DNA of 64,000 bases from Tumebacillus amylolyticus (GCF_016722965.1 NZ_JAEQNB010000004.1:396091-460090), one strand, 5' to 3'; numbered from the stretch's first letter, positions 23,927 through 32,945 are shown. Notes: generated by a model not told the origin, from the sequence alone. Program-made: numbers and translations.

Positions 23927-24892
23927 ATGAAGTTGATGGACATCTATTTTTCGCTCAAATCGGATATTGACGTGGTGGAGCGTCGGTTGCACGATGAGGT
24001 TCACACGTCGCAGCGCAACCTCAAAAAAGCTTCCACCCATCTGCTGAAAGCAGGGGGGAAGCGCATTCGACCCATTTTTGTGCTTCTCGCCGGCAAATTT
24101 GGGAATTATGATGTCGATCGACTGGCGAAGGTCGCAGCCGCGCTCGAGTTGATTCATATGGCGTCCCTCGTTCACGATGATGTCATCGACGATGCTGCGT
24201 TGCGGCGCGGGAACCCGACCGTGAAATCCGAGTGGGGCAACCGGATGGCGATGTACGCGGGCGATTTCATTTTCGCCCGATCTCTGGTCTTGTTGTCGGA
24301 ACTGCCAAACGTACAAGTCCATCAACTGCTTTCGAAGTCGATTGTCAGCATGTGTGAAGGCGAGATTGAACAGATTCGCGATTTCTACAACGTGGATCAG
24401 AACTTGCGCACGTACTTGCGCCGCATCAAGCGCAAGACGGCGCTCCTGCTGTCCGTTTCCACAACCCTCGGGGCGATGGTGGCGGACTGCAAGCGGGAGA
24501 CCGTTCATGCACTGGAGCGGTTCGGCTATTACGCCGGAATGGCGTTCCAGATCATCGACGACATCCTCGACTTGACCGCTACGTCCAAGAAGCTCGGCAA
24601 ACCGGTCGGCAACGACCTGCGCCAAGGCAACTTGACGTTGCCGGTGCTGTACGCGTTGCAACACGCGCCGGAGCGCGACGTGTTGCGTGCGAACATCCAC
24701 CGCGACATGACGGAGGCCCAAGCCCTGGAATCGATCTCCATCGTGCGTGCGTCCGGCGGGTTGGAATACGCCCATCGGATGGCAGATCGCTACATGGAAA
24801 AGTGTCTGGAAGCGTTGGAGTTGCTCCCGAAGATCGAAGCAACCCGCCAGTTGACGGCGATTGCACACTTTATCAACGAACGCGACCACTAA
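23927..24892 (+). CDS. hepT: Heptaprenyl diphosphate synthase component II
   Basis: 321-aa catalytic trans-polyprenyl synthase. ATG 23927 is 7 bp after AAGGTGGA; TTG 23924 is less likely. First aspartate-rich motif LVHDDVIDDA (about residues 83-92) and second motif QIIDDILD (about 211-218) bind Mg-pyrophosphate; GGKRIRPIFVLL is the conserved GKR. It needs HepS to determine the C35 chain length. It ends the quinone operon, its last codons forming one arm of the terminator. Confidence 0.95.
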   Translation: MKLMDIYFSLKSDIDVVERRLHDEVHTSQRNLKKASTHLLKAGGKRIRPIFVLLAGKFGNYDVDRLAKVAAALELIHMASLVHDDVIDDAALRRGNPTVKSEWGNRMAMYAGDFIFARSLVLLSELPNVQVHQLLSKSIVSMCEGEIEQIRDFYNVDQNLRTYLRRIKRKTALLLSVSTTLGAMVADCKRETVHALERFGYYAGMAFQIIDDILDLTATSKKLGKPVGNDLRQGNLTLPVLYALQHAPERDVLRANIHRDMTEAQALESISIVRASGGLEYAHRMADRYMEKCLEALELLPKIEATRQLTAIAHFINERDH

Positions 24893-24910
24893 GGGTGGTC
24901 GCGTTTTTTT
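24881..24910 (+). terminator. Terminator of the menaquinone operon
   Basis: CGCGACCAC / GTGGTCGCG stem followed by seven T; the 5' arm is inside the hepT C-terminal codons. Confidence 0.92.
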
Positions 24911-24922
24911 ACAGTGCGTGAC

Positions 24923-24951
24923 TTGCTTCTGGAGGGCTCCCTTGGTAAAAT
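24923..24951 (+). promoter_or_regulatory. Promoter of ndk
   Basis: -35 TTGCTT (24923-24928), 17-bp spacer, -10 TAAAAT (24946-24951), 61 bp before the ndk ATG and just after the hepT terminator. Confidence 0.7.
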
Positions 24952-25012
24952 GGACAAGGATTGTCACAGCGACAAGCACAAAGTGATACATAACGAAGGA
25001 GTGTTTAACCCA

Positions 25013-25459
25013 ATGGCAGTTGAAAGAACTTTCCTCATGGTAAAACCGGACGGCGTACAACGCGGTCTCATCGGTGAAATCGTTTCCCGTTTCGAGAAAA
25101 AAGGCTTCAAACTTCTCAACGCGAAACTGATCCAAGTTTCCGAAGAACTCGCGAAGTCCCACTACGCTGAGCTCTCCGACAAGCCGTTCTTCGGCGAACT
25201 GACCGGTTTCATCACTTCCTCCCCGGTATTTGGCATGGTATGGGAAGGCGAAGGCGTCATCGCAACCGCTCGTGCGATGATGGGCGCTACCAACCCGGCA
25301 AGCGCTGCTCCGGGCACCATCCGCAACGACTACGCGATCTCCGTTGGCATGAACATCATCCACGGTTCCGACTCCCCGGAAAACGCAGAGCGCGAAATCG
25401 GCCTGTGGTTCGGCGGCGAAACCCTCTCCTACGACAAAGCGATCAACAAGTGGATCTAA
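25013..25459 (+). CDS. ndk: Nucleoside diphosphate kinase
   Basis: 148-aa kinase that equilibrates NTP and NDP pools using a phosphohistidine. ATG 25013 follows GAAGGAGTG and gives the invariant start [18 protein letters not shown]. The active-site His is in [20 protein letters not shown] near the C-terminus, and the Kpn-loop region [14 protein letters not shown] is intact. It has its own promoter and terminator between hepT and the lipase gene; hepT-ndk-cheR is the Bacillus order. Confidence 0.97.
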   Translation: MAVERTFLMVKPDGVQRGLIGEIVSRFEKKGFKLLNAKLIQVSEELAKSHYAELSDKPFFGELTGFITSSPVFGMVWEGEGVIATARAMMGATNPASAAPGTIRNDYAISVGMNIIHGSDSPENAEREIGLWFGGETLSYDKAINKWI

Positions 25460-25479
25460 TCCACCATGCTTGAGAAAAG

Positions 25480-25517
25480 AGCCTGTATCCGCACACTGCG
25501 GGTACAGGCTTTTTTTG
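25480..25517 (+). terminator. Bidirectional terminator between ndk and the patatin gene
   Basis: AGCCTGTATCCGCA / TGCGGGTACAGGCT stem (one G·T pair) with a run of seven T; convergent genes flank it. Confidence 0.9.
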
Positions 25518-25529
25518 CCTACAGGGGTC

Positions 25530-26438
25530 TTAGCTCTGCAAATACTCCCGCAGTTTCGGCAACGCCTCGCGTGTGGCATCCCGTCCGGCTTGGATGCAGT
25601 ATTCGATCTTGTCAAACGACGTCCAGCCCACGTCCGTGATGGCGGGAGAGATTGCAAACAATTTGTCATCTTGCAGTTGCATCGCCGTCAACTCCGACAC
25701 GAGAATGTCCCAACTGCGCATGAACACGTCGAAAAAAGTCCGCACCGTGCCGTGACTCATCTCGGAGCGCAGCAGGTCGACGACGATCACGCGGTCACAG
25801 CCGGCCTGAAACAGCAGATCGGCGGGGATGTTCGTGCGAATCGCGCCGTCGATCAAGATGCGGTCGTTGATCTTGCGCGGTGTGAAGACGCCCGGCATCG
25901 AGCAGGAGGCACGCACACAGGCCGCCTTGAACTGGGGGTCGGACTTCATCTCATGGAACACGGTCGAGGACACGGCGTATTCGGAGCGGGGGAGATAGCC
26001 GTCGGTGAACACGACCGCTTCGGTGGTGTAGAGATCGACGGTCGTGACGAGCAGGGGGATTGGTTTGTGCGTCGGGGCGAGCGTGTAGAGCTGGCTGAGA
26101 TAGCGTTCAAAATTGGTGCCGCGGATGAAGCCGTTGGGCACGAGGCGCGCGAGGTCTTTGTACCAACCGAAGAGATAGAGAGGCAGGACGCCGACAAAGC
26201 GCAACGCCCCCCAAGCGTTCGTGGACCAGTCGACGAGCTTGCGGCCGGGGAAGGAGGTCGCGATCATCTGCAGGGTGTGTGGAGACAGCCCGTGGGCGTA
26301 CAGAGACGCGATGATCGAGCCGGCGCTGGACCCTGCGATCATGTCCGGCTTGATGCCCGCTTCGTGCAAAACGTCCAGCACGCCGATGTGGGCGGCTCCG
26401 CGCAGGGTGCCGCCGCTCAGTGCAAGACCTATTTTCAT
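25530..26438 (-). CDS. Patatin-like phospholipase
   Basis: 302-aa acyl hydrolase of the bacterial patatin/YqhO-RssA type. Oxyanion loop SGGTLRGAAHIGVL (about residues 8-21), nucleophile elbow GSSAG (about 36-40), and the catalytic Asp in LIDGAIR (about 196-202) form the Ser-Asp dyad. There is no signal peptide, so it is presumably cytoplasmic or peripheral. It is a single gene on the minus strand inserted between ndk and cheR, unlike in Bacillus. The substrate is unknown; lipid turnover is inferred from the fold. Confidence 0.88.
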   Translation of the reverse strand: MKIGLALSGGTLRGAAHIGVLDVLHEAGIKPDMIAGSSAGSIIASLYAHGLSPHTLQMIATSFPGRKLVDWSTNAWGALRFVGVLPLYLFGWYKDLARLVPNGFIRGTNFERYLSQLYTLAPTHKPIPLLVTTVDLYTTEAVVFTDGYLPRSEYAVSSTVFHEMKSDPQFKAACVRASCSMPGVFTPRKINDRILIDGAIRTNIPADLLFQAGCDRVIVVDLLRSEMSHGTVRTFFDVFMRSWDILVSELTAMQLQDDKLFAISPAITDVGWTSFDKIEYCIQAGRDATREALPKLREYLQS

Positions 26439-26527
26439 GTCATGATCAGCTCCTAAGCAGGAAATTCGACAAACAGGGCGAATAAATTGGTCGATGACGC
26501 CTGTTGGAAGAGCAAGGGGGAAAATGA

Positions 26528-27310
26528 ATGGCTGTGCTGGACGATTTCGATCTCTTTATGGAGAACATCTACAAATACACGAACATCGACCTCACGAAAT
26601 ACAAACGGCCGCAGATGCAGCGACGCCTGACTGCGTTGCGGGACAAGCAAGGGTTCAAGGATTTCAAGTCCTATTTTGAAGCCCTGCAGAAAGATCAGAA
26701 CTTGTTCCACGAATTCCTCGACCGTATGACGATCAACGTCTCGGAGTTTTTCCGCAATCCGAACCGCTGGGAAGTCGTGGAGAAACGCCTCATCCCGGAC
26801 GTACTGAAGAAACAGAAGAAGATCAAAGTGTGGAGTGCCGCCTGCTCAACCGGTGAAGAACCGTACACGCTGGTCATGATCTTGAACCAGTTCCTGCCCT
26901 TCCACGACATCAAAGTCATGGCAAGCGACATCGACGAAGGGGCGATCACCCGCGCCAAGAAGGGTGTCTACCACCAACGATCGTTGCAATTTGTACCCCC
27001 GGCCTATGTCAACAAGTATTTCAAGCCTCTTGACAACCAACAGTACGCCATCTCAGATGAGGTCAAGAAATGCGTGACGTTCAAGCGCCACAACTTGTTG
27101 GAAGAGCCGTTTGACAACGACTTCGACCTGATTGTATGCCGCAACGTGATCATCTACTTCACCGAACAGGCCAAAGACTTGCTGTATACGAAGTTTTCGA
27201 ACGCCTTGAAGCCGGGCGGCGTGTTGTTTGTCGGCTCTACGGAGCAGATCTTCAACCCGCAGTCGTTCCGCTTTACGACGTACGATACATTTTTCTACCA
27301 ACGTGTGTAA
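26528..27310 (+). CDS. cheR: Chemotaxis protein methyltransferase CheR
   Basis: 260-aa enzyme that methylates glutamates of chemoreceptors with SAM. The N-terminal helical CheR domain (FMENIYKYTNIDLTKYKRPQMQRRL) leads to the methyltransferase core: VSEFFRNPNRWE, VWSAACSTGEEPYTLVMIL (SAM site, about residues 101-119), ASDIDEGAITRAK and FDLIVCRNVIIYFTEQAK. ATG 26528 follows AAGGGGGAAA. Position between ndk and the aro genes resembles Bacillus, although here 13 kb of other genes separate it from aroC. Confidence 0.95.
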   Translation: MAVLDDFDLFMENIYKYTNIDLTKYKRPQMQRRLTALRDKQGFKDFKSYFEALQKDQNLFHEFLDRMTINVSEFFRNPNRWEVVEKRLIPDVLKKQKKIKVWSAACSTGEEPYTLVMILNQFLPFHDIKVMASDIDEGAITRAKKGVYHQRSLQFVPPAYVNKYFKPLDNQQYAISDEVKKCVTFKRHNLLEEPFDNDFDLIVCRNVIIYFTEQAKDLLYTKFSNALKPGGVLFVGSTEQIFNPQSFRFTTYDTFFYQRV

Positions 27311-27340
27311 CACAAGAGGGACAACTGTCCTAGGAGAAAA

Positions 27341-27372
27341 AGCCACCTGTTGTCGAAACGGGTGGCTTTTTT
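27341..27372 (+). terminator. Terminator of cheR
   Basis: AGCCACC / GGTGGCT stem with a 13-nt loop, then six T. Confidence 0.85.
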
Positions 27373-27396
27373 GTTTATGCCCATGCGAATTACCTA

Positions 27397-27425
27397 TTTA
27401 CTTTTGGGTACATTCCGTCTAGAAT
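27397..27425 (+). promoter_or_regulatory. Promoter of a candidate small RNA
   Basis: -35 TTTACT (27397-27402), 17-bp spacer, -10 TAGAAT (27420-27425). No ORF with a ribosome binding site follows on this strand before the terminator at about 27630. Confidence 0.55.
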
Positions 27426-27431
27426 AAGAAA

Positions 27432-27630
27432 TGGAGCGGGGGATTAAGTAACTGATCAAACTCGATTGGGACATATTAATACCCACCGCCCATAGAGACA
27501 GAACCCCATACATAAAATCGGGGTCGGGAGGCTTTTCCACAAAATATTGTAAGCCGTCGCTACGTACTCGACTCTACAAACCAACATACCCGAAGAAAAG
27601 AGGCGATCCCCCGCGGATCGTCTCTTTTCC
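27432..27630 (+). ncRNA. Candidate structured small RNA (possibly 6S-like)
   Basis: The 400-bp space between cheR and the cytochrome gene has a promoter at 27397-27425 and an intrinsic terminator at 27597-27628 (CGATCC / GGATCG core flanked by AAAGAG / CTCTTT). The predicted ~200-nt transcript can close on itself: its 5' GCGGGGGAT (27436-27444) is complementary to ATCCCCCGC (27606-27614). Inside, CCGCCC pairs with GGGAGG around a CCCC/GGGG apical stem. A 200-nt rod closed by end-to-end pairing is the general layout of 6S RNA, but I cannot verify the conserved central bubble. The 3' partner also belongs to the terminator stem, so the two structures compete. Confidence 0.45.
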
Positions 27631-27648
27631 CATGAAGCAGGACAATAA

Positions 27649-27689
27649 AAAAAGGATTCTTGCAAACGAGGTTTGCAGGAATCCTTTTT
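27649..27689 (-). terminator. Strong bidirectional terminator after the cytochrome c gene
   Basis: Two nearly perfect arms, AAAAAGGATTC-TGCAAAC and GTTTGCA-GAATCCTTTTT, with one internal mismatch and a 3-nt loop. It serves the minus-strand cytochrome gene. Confidence 0.92.
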
Positions 27690-27711
27690 CCCTGTGCGTA
27701 TGGTGGTACAC

Positions 27712-28062
27712 TTACTTCGCTTCGCTGAGGGAAGCGATGTATTTTGCAACAGCTTCGACCTCTTTGTCGGACTTGAGGCCGCCGCCACCCATCGGAGGCA
27801 TTTTGCCGTTGACGCCATCATGGATGACTTGCGCGATGGTTTCTTCGGTCAGCAGTGCGCCGCGTTCATGCAGGTTCGGACCGACGCTGCCGGTGAGGTC
27901 CTTGCCGTGGCAAGATGCGCAGTTTTGAGCGGCAAGTTTCTTGCCGTCGATCGTTACTTCTTCCTTCGGATGAACGACGGTCTCCGAGTAGGCAGCGAAG
28001 CCGCTGAATGCAACGCCCAGAACGAACAGGCTGAGGACGATGATGATACCACGAAAACTCAT
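27712..28062 (-). CDS. Small membrane-anchored cytochrome c
   Basis: 116-aa mono-haem c-type cytochrome. Residues about 4-26 are a single hydrophobic anchor or uncleaved signal (IIIVLSLFVLGVAFSGFAA). The haem site is CASCH (about residues 48-52), and the distal Met is likely in KMPPMGGGGL (about 87-96), followed by the C-terminal helix VEAVAKYIASL. This is the c550/c551 (CccA/CccB) type that carries electrons from menaquinol-cytochrome c reductase to oxidase. It is monocistronic on the minus strand, with a GGAAGGAGTG ribosome binding site. Confidence 0.9.
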   Translation of the reverse strand: MSFRGIIIVLSLFVLGVAFSGFAAYSETVVHPKEEVTIDGKKLAAQNCASCHGKDLTGSVGPNLHERGALLTEETIAQVIHDGVNGKMPPMGGGGLKSDKEVEAVAKYIASLSEAK

Positions 28063-28118
28063 TGCTCACACTCCTTCCTATCTGTACTCAACCATTTTAC
28101 CATGTCGAATGAAAAAAC

Positions 28119-28166
28119 CGTACACTTGATTTTTTGGTAACTTGTGTCCAAAATCGTACAGTTGAT
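28119..28166. repeat. Direct repeat CGTACA(C/G)TTGAT between divergent genes
   Basis: CGTACACTTGAT at 28119-28130 and CGTACAGTTGAT at 28155-28166, 36 bp apart, in the 245-bp region between the cytochrome c gene and the GGDEF protein gene. The spacing suits one protein dimer binding the same DNA face; no regulator is identified. Confidence 0.35.
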
Positions 28167-28307
28167 GAAAATGAGAGGTTGCCAATCGAAAAAGTCGCGC
28201 GATTCGGAACGCGATGTGTAAGATATCATTCCTGCTATATGACTTTTATTAATCTTTGTGTTAAGATTAAGATAGATAGACTGTATCGGAGAATGGATGT
28301 GATTTTC

Positions 28308-31300
28308 ATGACAGAGCGGAAGGCCACAGTTGCAGAGTCTCGTTACACCGTCGTCGACAAGCTCTCCGGCAGCAGTTATTTCGGAGATTTGTACCGCGGA
28401 TTTGACGAGGAGACGGGACGTCCCGTGCAGATCTTGAGACTTCCTGCACACTTGGTCTCGTTTATCGGTCATGAGCAGATACAATTGCGTGCAGATCTGT
28501 TCCAACAGGACCCGGATTTGCCGATGCTGAAGATCGTAGACGTTTACAGCGGGCCCGACGGGAGCTCGGTCGTGTATGAAGCGCCGTTTGGTTCCCGCCC
28601 GTTGTTGCACTACTTGGACGGAGAATCCTTGACCGGGATGATCGAGGTTTTCAAAAAAGTCTGTGACGCGGTTGCACAGTTGCACAGCCGCACGATGTGG
28701 CACGGGGCGCTCGTCCCGGAGCACGTCTGGGTCTTGCCGGACGGAAGTGTCAAGTTGATGACGATGCTGACCGACCAACCCTTGTCGCTGTACAACGCGT
28801 CAGGACCGTCGGAGTCGTTGCAGTTTTTTGCACCGGAATTGATGACGATGAGCCCGTTTGATGCGCGTACCGACATCTACAACCTCGGCGTGCTGTTCTA
28901 TTACGTGCTCACCGAGACGTTCCCGTTCTCGCATGAGGAGAAAACCCTCTACCCGCCGTCTCGTTTCAACCAGCACATCCCGCCTCAACTCGACCGCATG
29001 GTGCTCAAGATGATCAACCAACGTCCGACGAAGCGCTTCCAGTGGATTGGGCAAATCATCGAGGAGTTGGGACGGACGCTTGGGCGCCATGAAGTGGCGA
29101 CCGAGTATGACGCCCAGACGTACGGGGCCGAGCATTTGTTCTCGCCGGAATTTACGGGGCGCATCGAGGAAGTGGCGCAGTTGTCGCTGTTCTACGAACG
29201 CCAGATTCAGGGCGGGCGCAACTCGCTGTTGATCACCGGCAAGCCGGGTGTCGGACGAAAGCGCTTGATCTACGAAGTCTCCGGACGCTACATGTTCAAG
29301 ATGTCCGGCGTATCCGCAGATTGCAGCGGTGTCGCCGGAGCGACGATTGAAGATCTGGCCGTTCGACTGCTGATGATCTGCTTTGGGGTGCCGAAGTTGG
29401 AGCGCGTCGGGCATATGTACGTGCGACCGCTGGCGAAGATCATCTCGCGCATTGCGTTTGAGTACCGCGATATGTTGATGGGCGACTCCGAGGGAGCGTT
29501 GACCGTGGTGCGCGGTACTGGTGTCGGCAATGTCGAGGGCGACCGCTTGGAGCCGGATGCGTTGCTGTTGGAGTTCTTCACCCAAGTCATCGAAGTGACC
29601 GCCGAGCCGTTCGTGCTGGAATTGTACGATGTTCACCAACTCGACGCCGAGACGGTGCAGTTTTTCAAAAAACTGCTCAACAACGAGCAGCTGATGTTTG
29701 GCATCATCGGCGTCGCCGAATCAGAAACTCCGGCAGTCAGCGAGCTGTTCCAAGAGCGGATGCACTTGAACAACTTGCCGGTTCACCAGATTCGTGAGTG
29801 CGTTCTGTCGCGCTTTGGCGATGCGAGTTTCTTGAGCGACGAGTTTATCGAGTGGTTGACGCACCATTCCAACGACACGTTGGGTCAAGCGTTGCAACTG
29901 GTCGAATACTTGGTGAACACGCGTCAGATTTACTTGCAGCGCTATGTCTGGCATATGGAAGCTCCGTCGGTCGAAGAACTGAACATCCCGCAATCGATGG
30001 AGTCGCTGATTCTCTACCGCTTGGAGGCAATGTCTGAGCAAGCGAAGCAAGTCTGTCGGGTGCTGGCGATGTTCAAGGGAGCTTTCGTCATCGAAGCGGC
30101 CGCCAAGGCGGTGGGCATCGGCACGGCGCAGGAGTTTACGCAGATCCTGCATCGCTTGGCGGAGCAGGAGCTTTTGATTCAAACGCACAACTACTACCGC
30201 TTCCCGTCGGCGAACGTCCGACAGCACGTCTATGAATCGATTCCGGCGGAGGAACGCCAAGCGATGCACCATGCGCTCGGGAATCGACTGCTCGACGTCG
30301 GGTCGCTCGAATATATGGAGATTGCCTACCAGTTGGAGTGCGGCCGCGAGTGGAAGCCGGCGATTGCCTGCTACATCCTCGGCGCACGCCGCAGTTTCTT
30401 CCGCAACTTGTTGCTGGATTCGCAAGCGCAGATTCGCAAGGCGATTGAGCTGTACCAATACTTGCCTGACCGCAAGTGCCCGAATTCGTTTTACCACTAC
30501 TTGGCACGGCTCTTGAAACTTTCCGGCTCGCTCTCGGAAGCCAGTGACGTCCAAGAAGAACTCTACAAGCGCACCGGCAACGTCCGCAGTCTCGTCAACA
30601 TGACGATGAACCGCGTCAACATTGGGGCGTACCACCGCGTAGAGCCGTTCGTGCAGTATATGGAGCAGTTGGTTCACGAAGGGAAGCAGCCGCACAAAGT
30701 GCAACAATCGCTGATGGTCATCCTCGGGATGTACTACATCGAAACCGAGGGCAATTACACCTACATCCGCGACTTGGAAGACTACCAACAGAAAAACGGA
30801 CCGGTCTTGCGCGAAGAGATGAACGTCAAGGATTACGTGACGTGGCTGTACAACTTGCAAGTGTTGCTGACGTACGTGCCGGGAATTACGTGGGAGCACC
30901 GCGCCCGCTATCTGCATGAAGCGGCCACGCTTGCCGAGCATCACAGTTTCCGCCAGTTGCTCGTCGGCATCTACAACTGCATGGCGATCGGGTTCCAAGA
31001 GTATGACCCGCTCAAAGCGAAGGACTACTACTTGCAGTCGGCAAGCCTCGCCGCCGACTTGGGGGACAAGTCCAAGGAAGCGATCGCCTACATCAACTTG
31101 ATCGAAATCTACCGGATGCTCGGCGACATGTACCACTCGCACCGCTACATTGAAAAAGCGCGCGAGACCGGCATCGCGGTCAACAAGGGCGAAGACACCT
31201 ACTTGTTGCAAAACGAGATCGAACACTTCCTGTTCATCGAGGACTATGAAAAAGCGGTGCAAGTCATCAAAAAAATGACGCTCACCGCCAAGAAAAACGG

Positions 31301-32945
31301 CCAACAGAAAATGCGCGACACCGCGTGGTTGTTCTGGTTCCAAATCTACTGCGAGCGCGGCGACCGCCGACGGATCGAGCGGATGTGGCCGATCATCCAG
31401 CAGATTTGCGAGACGCGCAAGTTTGAATCGGAGATGCAGTTCCTGCGTGCCCGCTACAAGATCGTGCACCGCCGGTACGAAGAAGTGATCGAGGAATTCC
31501 GTCCGCTCGTCGACGAGCCGGGCGTTCCCAACGAAGTGCGGATCAAGCGCTACATGCTGTTGCTCGAAGCGATGCTGCAGGCGGGTCGCTGGCACGAAGG
31601 GTTGGAACTTGGTCAGCAAGTGCAGCAGTTGATTCACAACACCGGCTACGTGGGATTCCTCGCCCGTGCGCACTTCTTCTTGGGCCGCTTGTTCCAGTTG
31701 ACGCACCAGTTTGTGCAAGCCAACTTGAACTACAAACGTGCGCTGATGTGGTACCGCAAGCTGAATCAGCAGGGCCGTTTGACCGAAATCGACCGCTACA
31801 TGCGCCAAACCAACTTGGAGATGGTGCGGGCGGCCGATGCGATCACTGACCGGATGTTACGCGACGTGCAAGGGCATGACCCGGGTGCCGGTGTCAAGAT
31901 CGCCGAGGGCGGCGTCCGTTTGAAAGACTGGGCGCGTGCCATCGTCAAAGAGCGCCAAGAGATGATTGACACGCTGACCGACAACGAGATTCTGCTCGAC
32001 GCCATCCGCCGGGTCTCCTCGTCGATCATGGTCAAAACGGTCTGCGAGAACTTGGCAGCCGTCGTGTTCGAGAACCTCTTGCTCGACCAGATTCACCTCA
32101 GCATCAAGATCAGCGAAGGTCGCATCGAGCAAGTGCATCTCAACGAGCAGTTGCAAGAGATTCCGTTCACCGAAGGCAGTGAAGTGGAGAAAGTCTTCCA
32201 GAGCGTCTTGGAAGCGGAGCGTCCTGTTGAGATGGAAGGGACGATGTCGTACCTCTACGGCATCCCGGTCTACTCCCACGACCAACAAGTCATCGCGATC
32301 ATGTGTCTGGAAAAAATGTCTCTGCAGACGCCGTTCACCGTTCGGGACAAGCGATTCATTACGTCGCTGGCCCAACTGGTCTCGTCAAACGTCGAGAACG
32401 CCATCCTCTACGAAGTGATGATCACCGACAACTTGACGGGGCTGTACCAGCGCAACTACTTTATGAAGCGTTTGCACGAGGAGTTTACGAAGATCATGCG
32501 CTACGGCATCGACTTGTCGTTCCTCATGATCGACCTCGACGACTTCTCGCAAGTCAACAACCGCTTCGGTCACAACGAGGGCGACCGTGTTCTGCGGGCG
32601 GTGGCGCAAGTTTTGCAACGCTCCGTGCGCAACGTCGACATCGTCGGGCGCTTTGGCGGCGAGGAGTTGGTTGTCATCCTCCCGAACACCAACGGTTCGG
32701 CGGCACGCATCGTCGCGGAACGGATCTTGAACAACTTGCGTGCGCTCCCCATCGAGGGCAATCGCTACCAGATCACAGCGTCGATCGGCGTGGCGTCCCA
32801 CGACCTCGACCATCCCGAGGACGTACTCGACTTGATCGAGAAAGCAGACCAAGCCGAGACCTACGCCAAACGAAACGGCAAGAACCGCGTCGTTTGCCAC
32901 TGGGAGATGGTGCAGTCGCTGTCGGAACCCAATCCAAATCACTAA
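28308..32945 (+). CDS. Pseudokinase-ATPase-like-TPR-GAF-GGDEF signalling protein
   Basis: 1545-aa cytoplasmic diguanylate-cyclase fusion. ATG 28308 is used because MTERKATVAESRYTVV begins the domain sequence; ATG 28293 is possible. About residues 12-270 have a Ser/Thr-kinase fold, but the catalytic loop reads HGALVPEH (about 131-138) instead of HRDLKPxN and no DFG is present, so it is a pseudokinase. About 285-600 is an AAA_16-like NTPase with an altered P-loop GKPGVGRKR. About 640-1190 are TPR-like helical repeats. About 1220-1370 is a GAF domain. About 1380-1540 is a GGDEF domain with GGEEL (about 1450) and an RNVD inhibitory site five residues before it. It is expected to make c-di-GMP under control of the sensory modules. 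It is alone in its transcript. Confidence 0.82.
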   Translation: MTERKATVAESRYTVVDKLSGSSYFGDLYRGFDEETGRPVQILRLPAHLVSFIGHEQIQLRADLFQQDPDLPMLKIVDVYSGPDGSSVVYEAPFGSRPLLHYLDGESLTGMIEVFKKVCDAVAQLHSRTMWHGALVPEHVWVLPDGSVKLMTMLTDQPLSLYNASGPSESLQFFAPELMTMSPFDARTDIYNLGVLFYYVLTETFPFSHEEKTLYPPSRFNQHIPPQLDRMVLKMINQRPTKRFQWIGQIIEELGRTLGRHEVATEYDAQTYGAEHLFSPEFTGRIEEVAQLSLFYERQIQGGRNSLLITGKPGVGRKRLIYEVSGRYMFKMSGVSADCSGVAGATIEDLAVRLLMICFGVPKLERVGHMYVRPLAKIISRIAFEYRDMLMGDSEGALTVVRGTGVGNVEGDRLEPDALLLEFFTQVIEVTAEPFVLELYDVHQLDAETVQFFKKLLNNEQLMFGIIGVAESETPAVSELFQERMHLNNLPVHQIRECVLSRFGDASFLSDEFIEWLTHHSNDTLGQALQLVEYLVNTRQIYLQRYVWHMEAPSVEELNIPQSMESLILYRLEAMSEQAKQVCRVLAMFKGAFVIEAAAKAVGIGTAQEFTQILHRLAEQELLIQTHNYYRFPSANVRQHVYESIPAEERQAMHHALGNRLLDVGSLEYMEIAYQLECGREWKPAIACYILGARRSFFRNLLLDSQAQIRKAIELYQYLPDRKCPNSFYHYLARLLKLSGSLSEASDVQEELYKRTGNVRSLVNMTMNRVNIGAYHRVEPFVQYMEQLVHEGKQPHKVQQSLMVILGMYYIETEGNYTYIRDLEDYQQKNGPVLREEMNVKDYVTWLYNLQVLLTYVPGITWEHRARYLHEAATLAEHHSFRQLLVGIYNCMAIGFQEYDPLKAKDYYLQSASLAADLGDKSKEAIAYINLIEIYRMLGDMYHSHRYIEKARETGIAVNKGEDTYLLQNEIEHFLFIEDYEKAVQVIKKMTLTAKKNGQQKMRDTAWLFWFQIYCERGDRRRIERMWPIIQQICETRKFESEMQFLRARYKIVHRRYEEVIEEFRPLVDEPGVPNEVRIKRYMLLLEAMLQAGRWHEGLELGQQVQQLIHNTGYVGFLARAHFFLGRLFQLTHQFVQANLNYKRALMWYRKLNQQGRLTEIDRYMRQTNLEMVRAADAITDRMLRDVQGHDPGAGVKIAEGGVRLKDWARAIVKERQEMIDTLTDNEILLDAIRRVSSSIMVKTVCENLAAVVFENLLLDQIHLSIKISEGRIEQVHLNEQLQEIPFTEGSEVEKVFQSVLEAERPVEMEGTMSYLYGIPVYSHDQQVIAIMCLEKMSLQTPFTVRDKRFITSLAQLVSSNVENAILYEVMITDNLTGLYQRNYFMKRLHEEFTKIMRYGIDLSFLMIDLDDFSQVNNRFGHNEGDRVLRAVAQVLQRSVRNVDIVGRFGGEELVVILPNTNGSAARIVAERILNNLRALPIEGNRYQITASIGVASHDLDHPEDVLDLIEKADQAETYAKRNGKNRVVCHWEMVQSLSEPNPNH

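Noticed and set aside
22769..25669. Very long open frame antisense to mqnA-mqnC-hepT-ndk (over 900 codons)
   Set aside because: It mirrors four well-recognised genes in GC-rich DNA, has no ribosome binding site and an Arg/His-rich, low-complexity composition typical of antisense frames.
27649..27689. Hairpin as an insertion-sequence end
   Set aside because: It is a compact stem with A/T runs at both sides and no transposase nearby, so it is a terminator.
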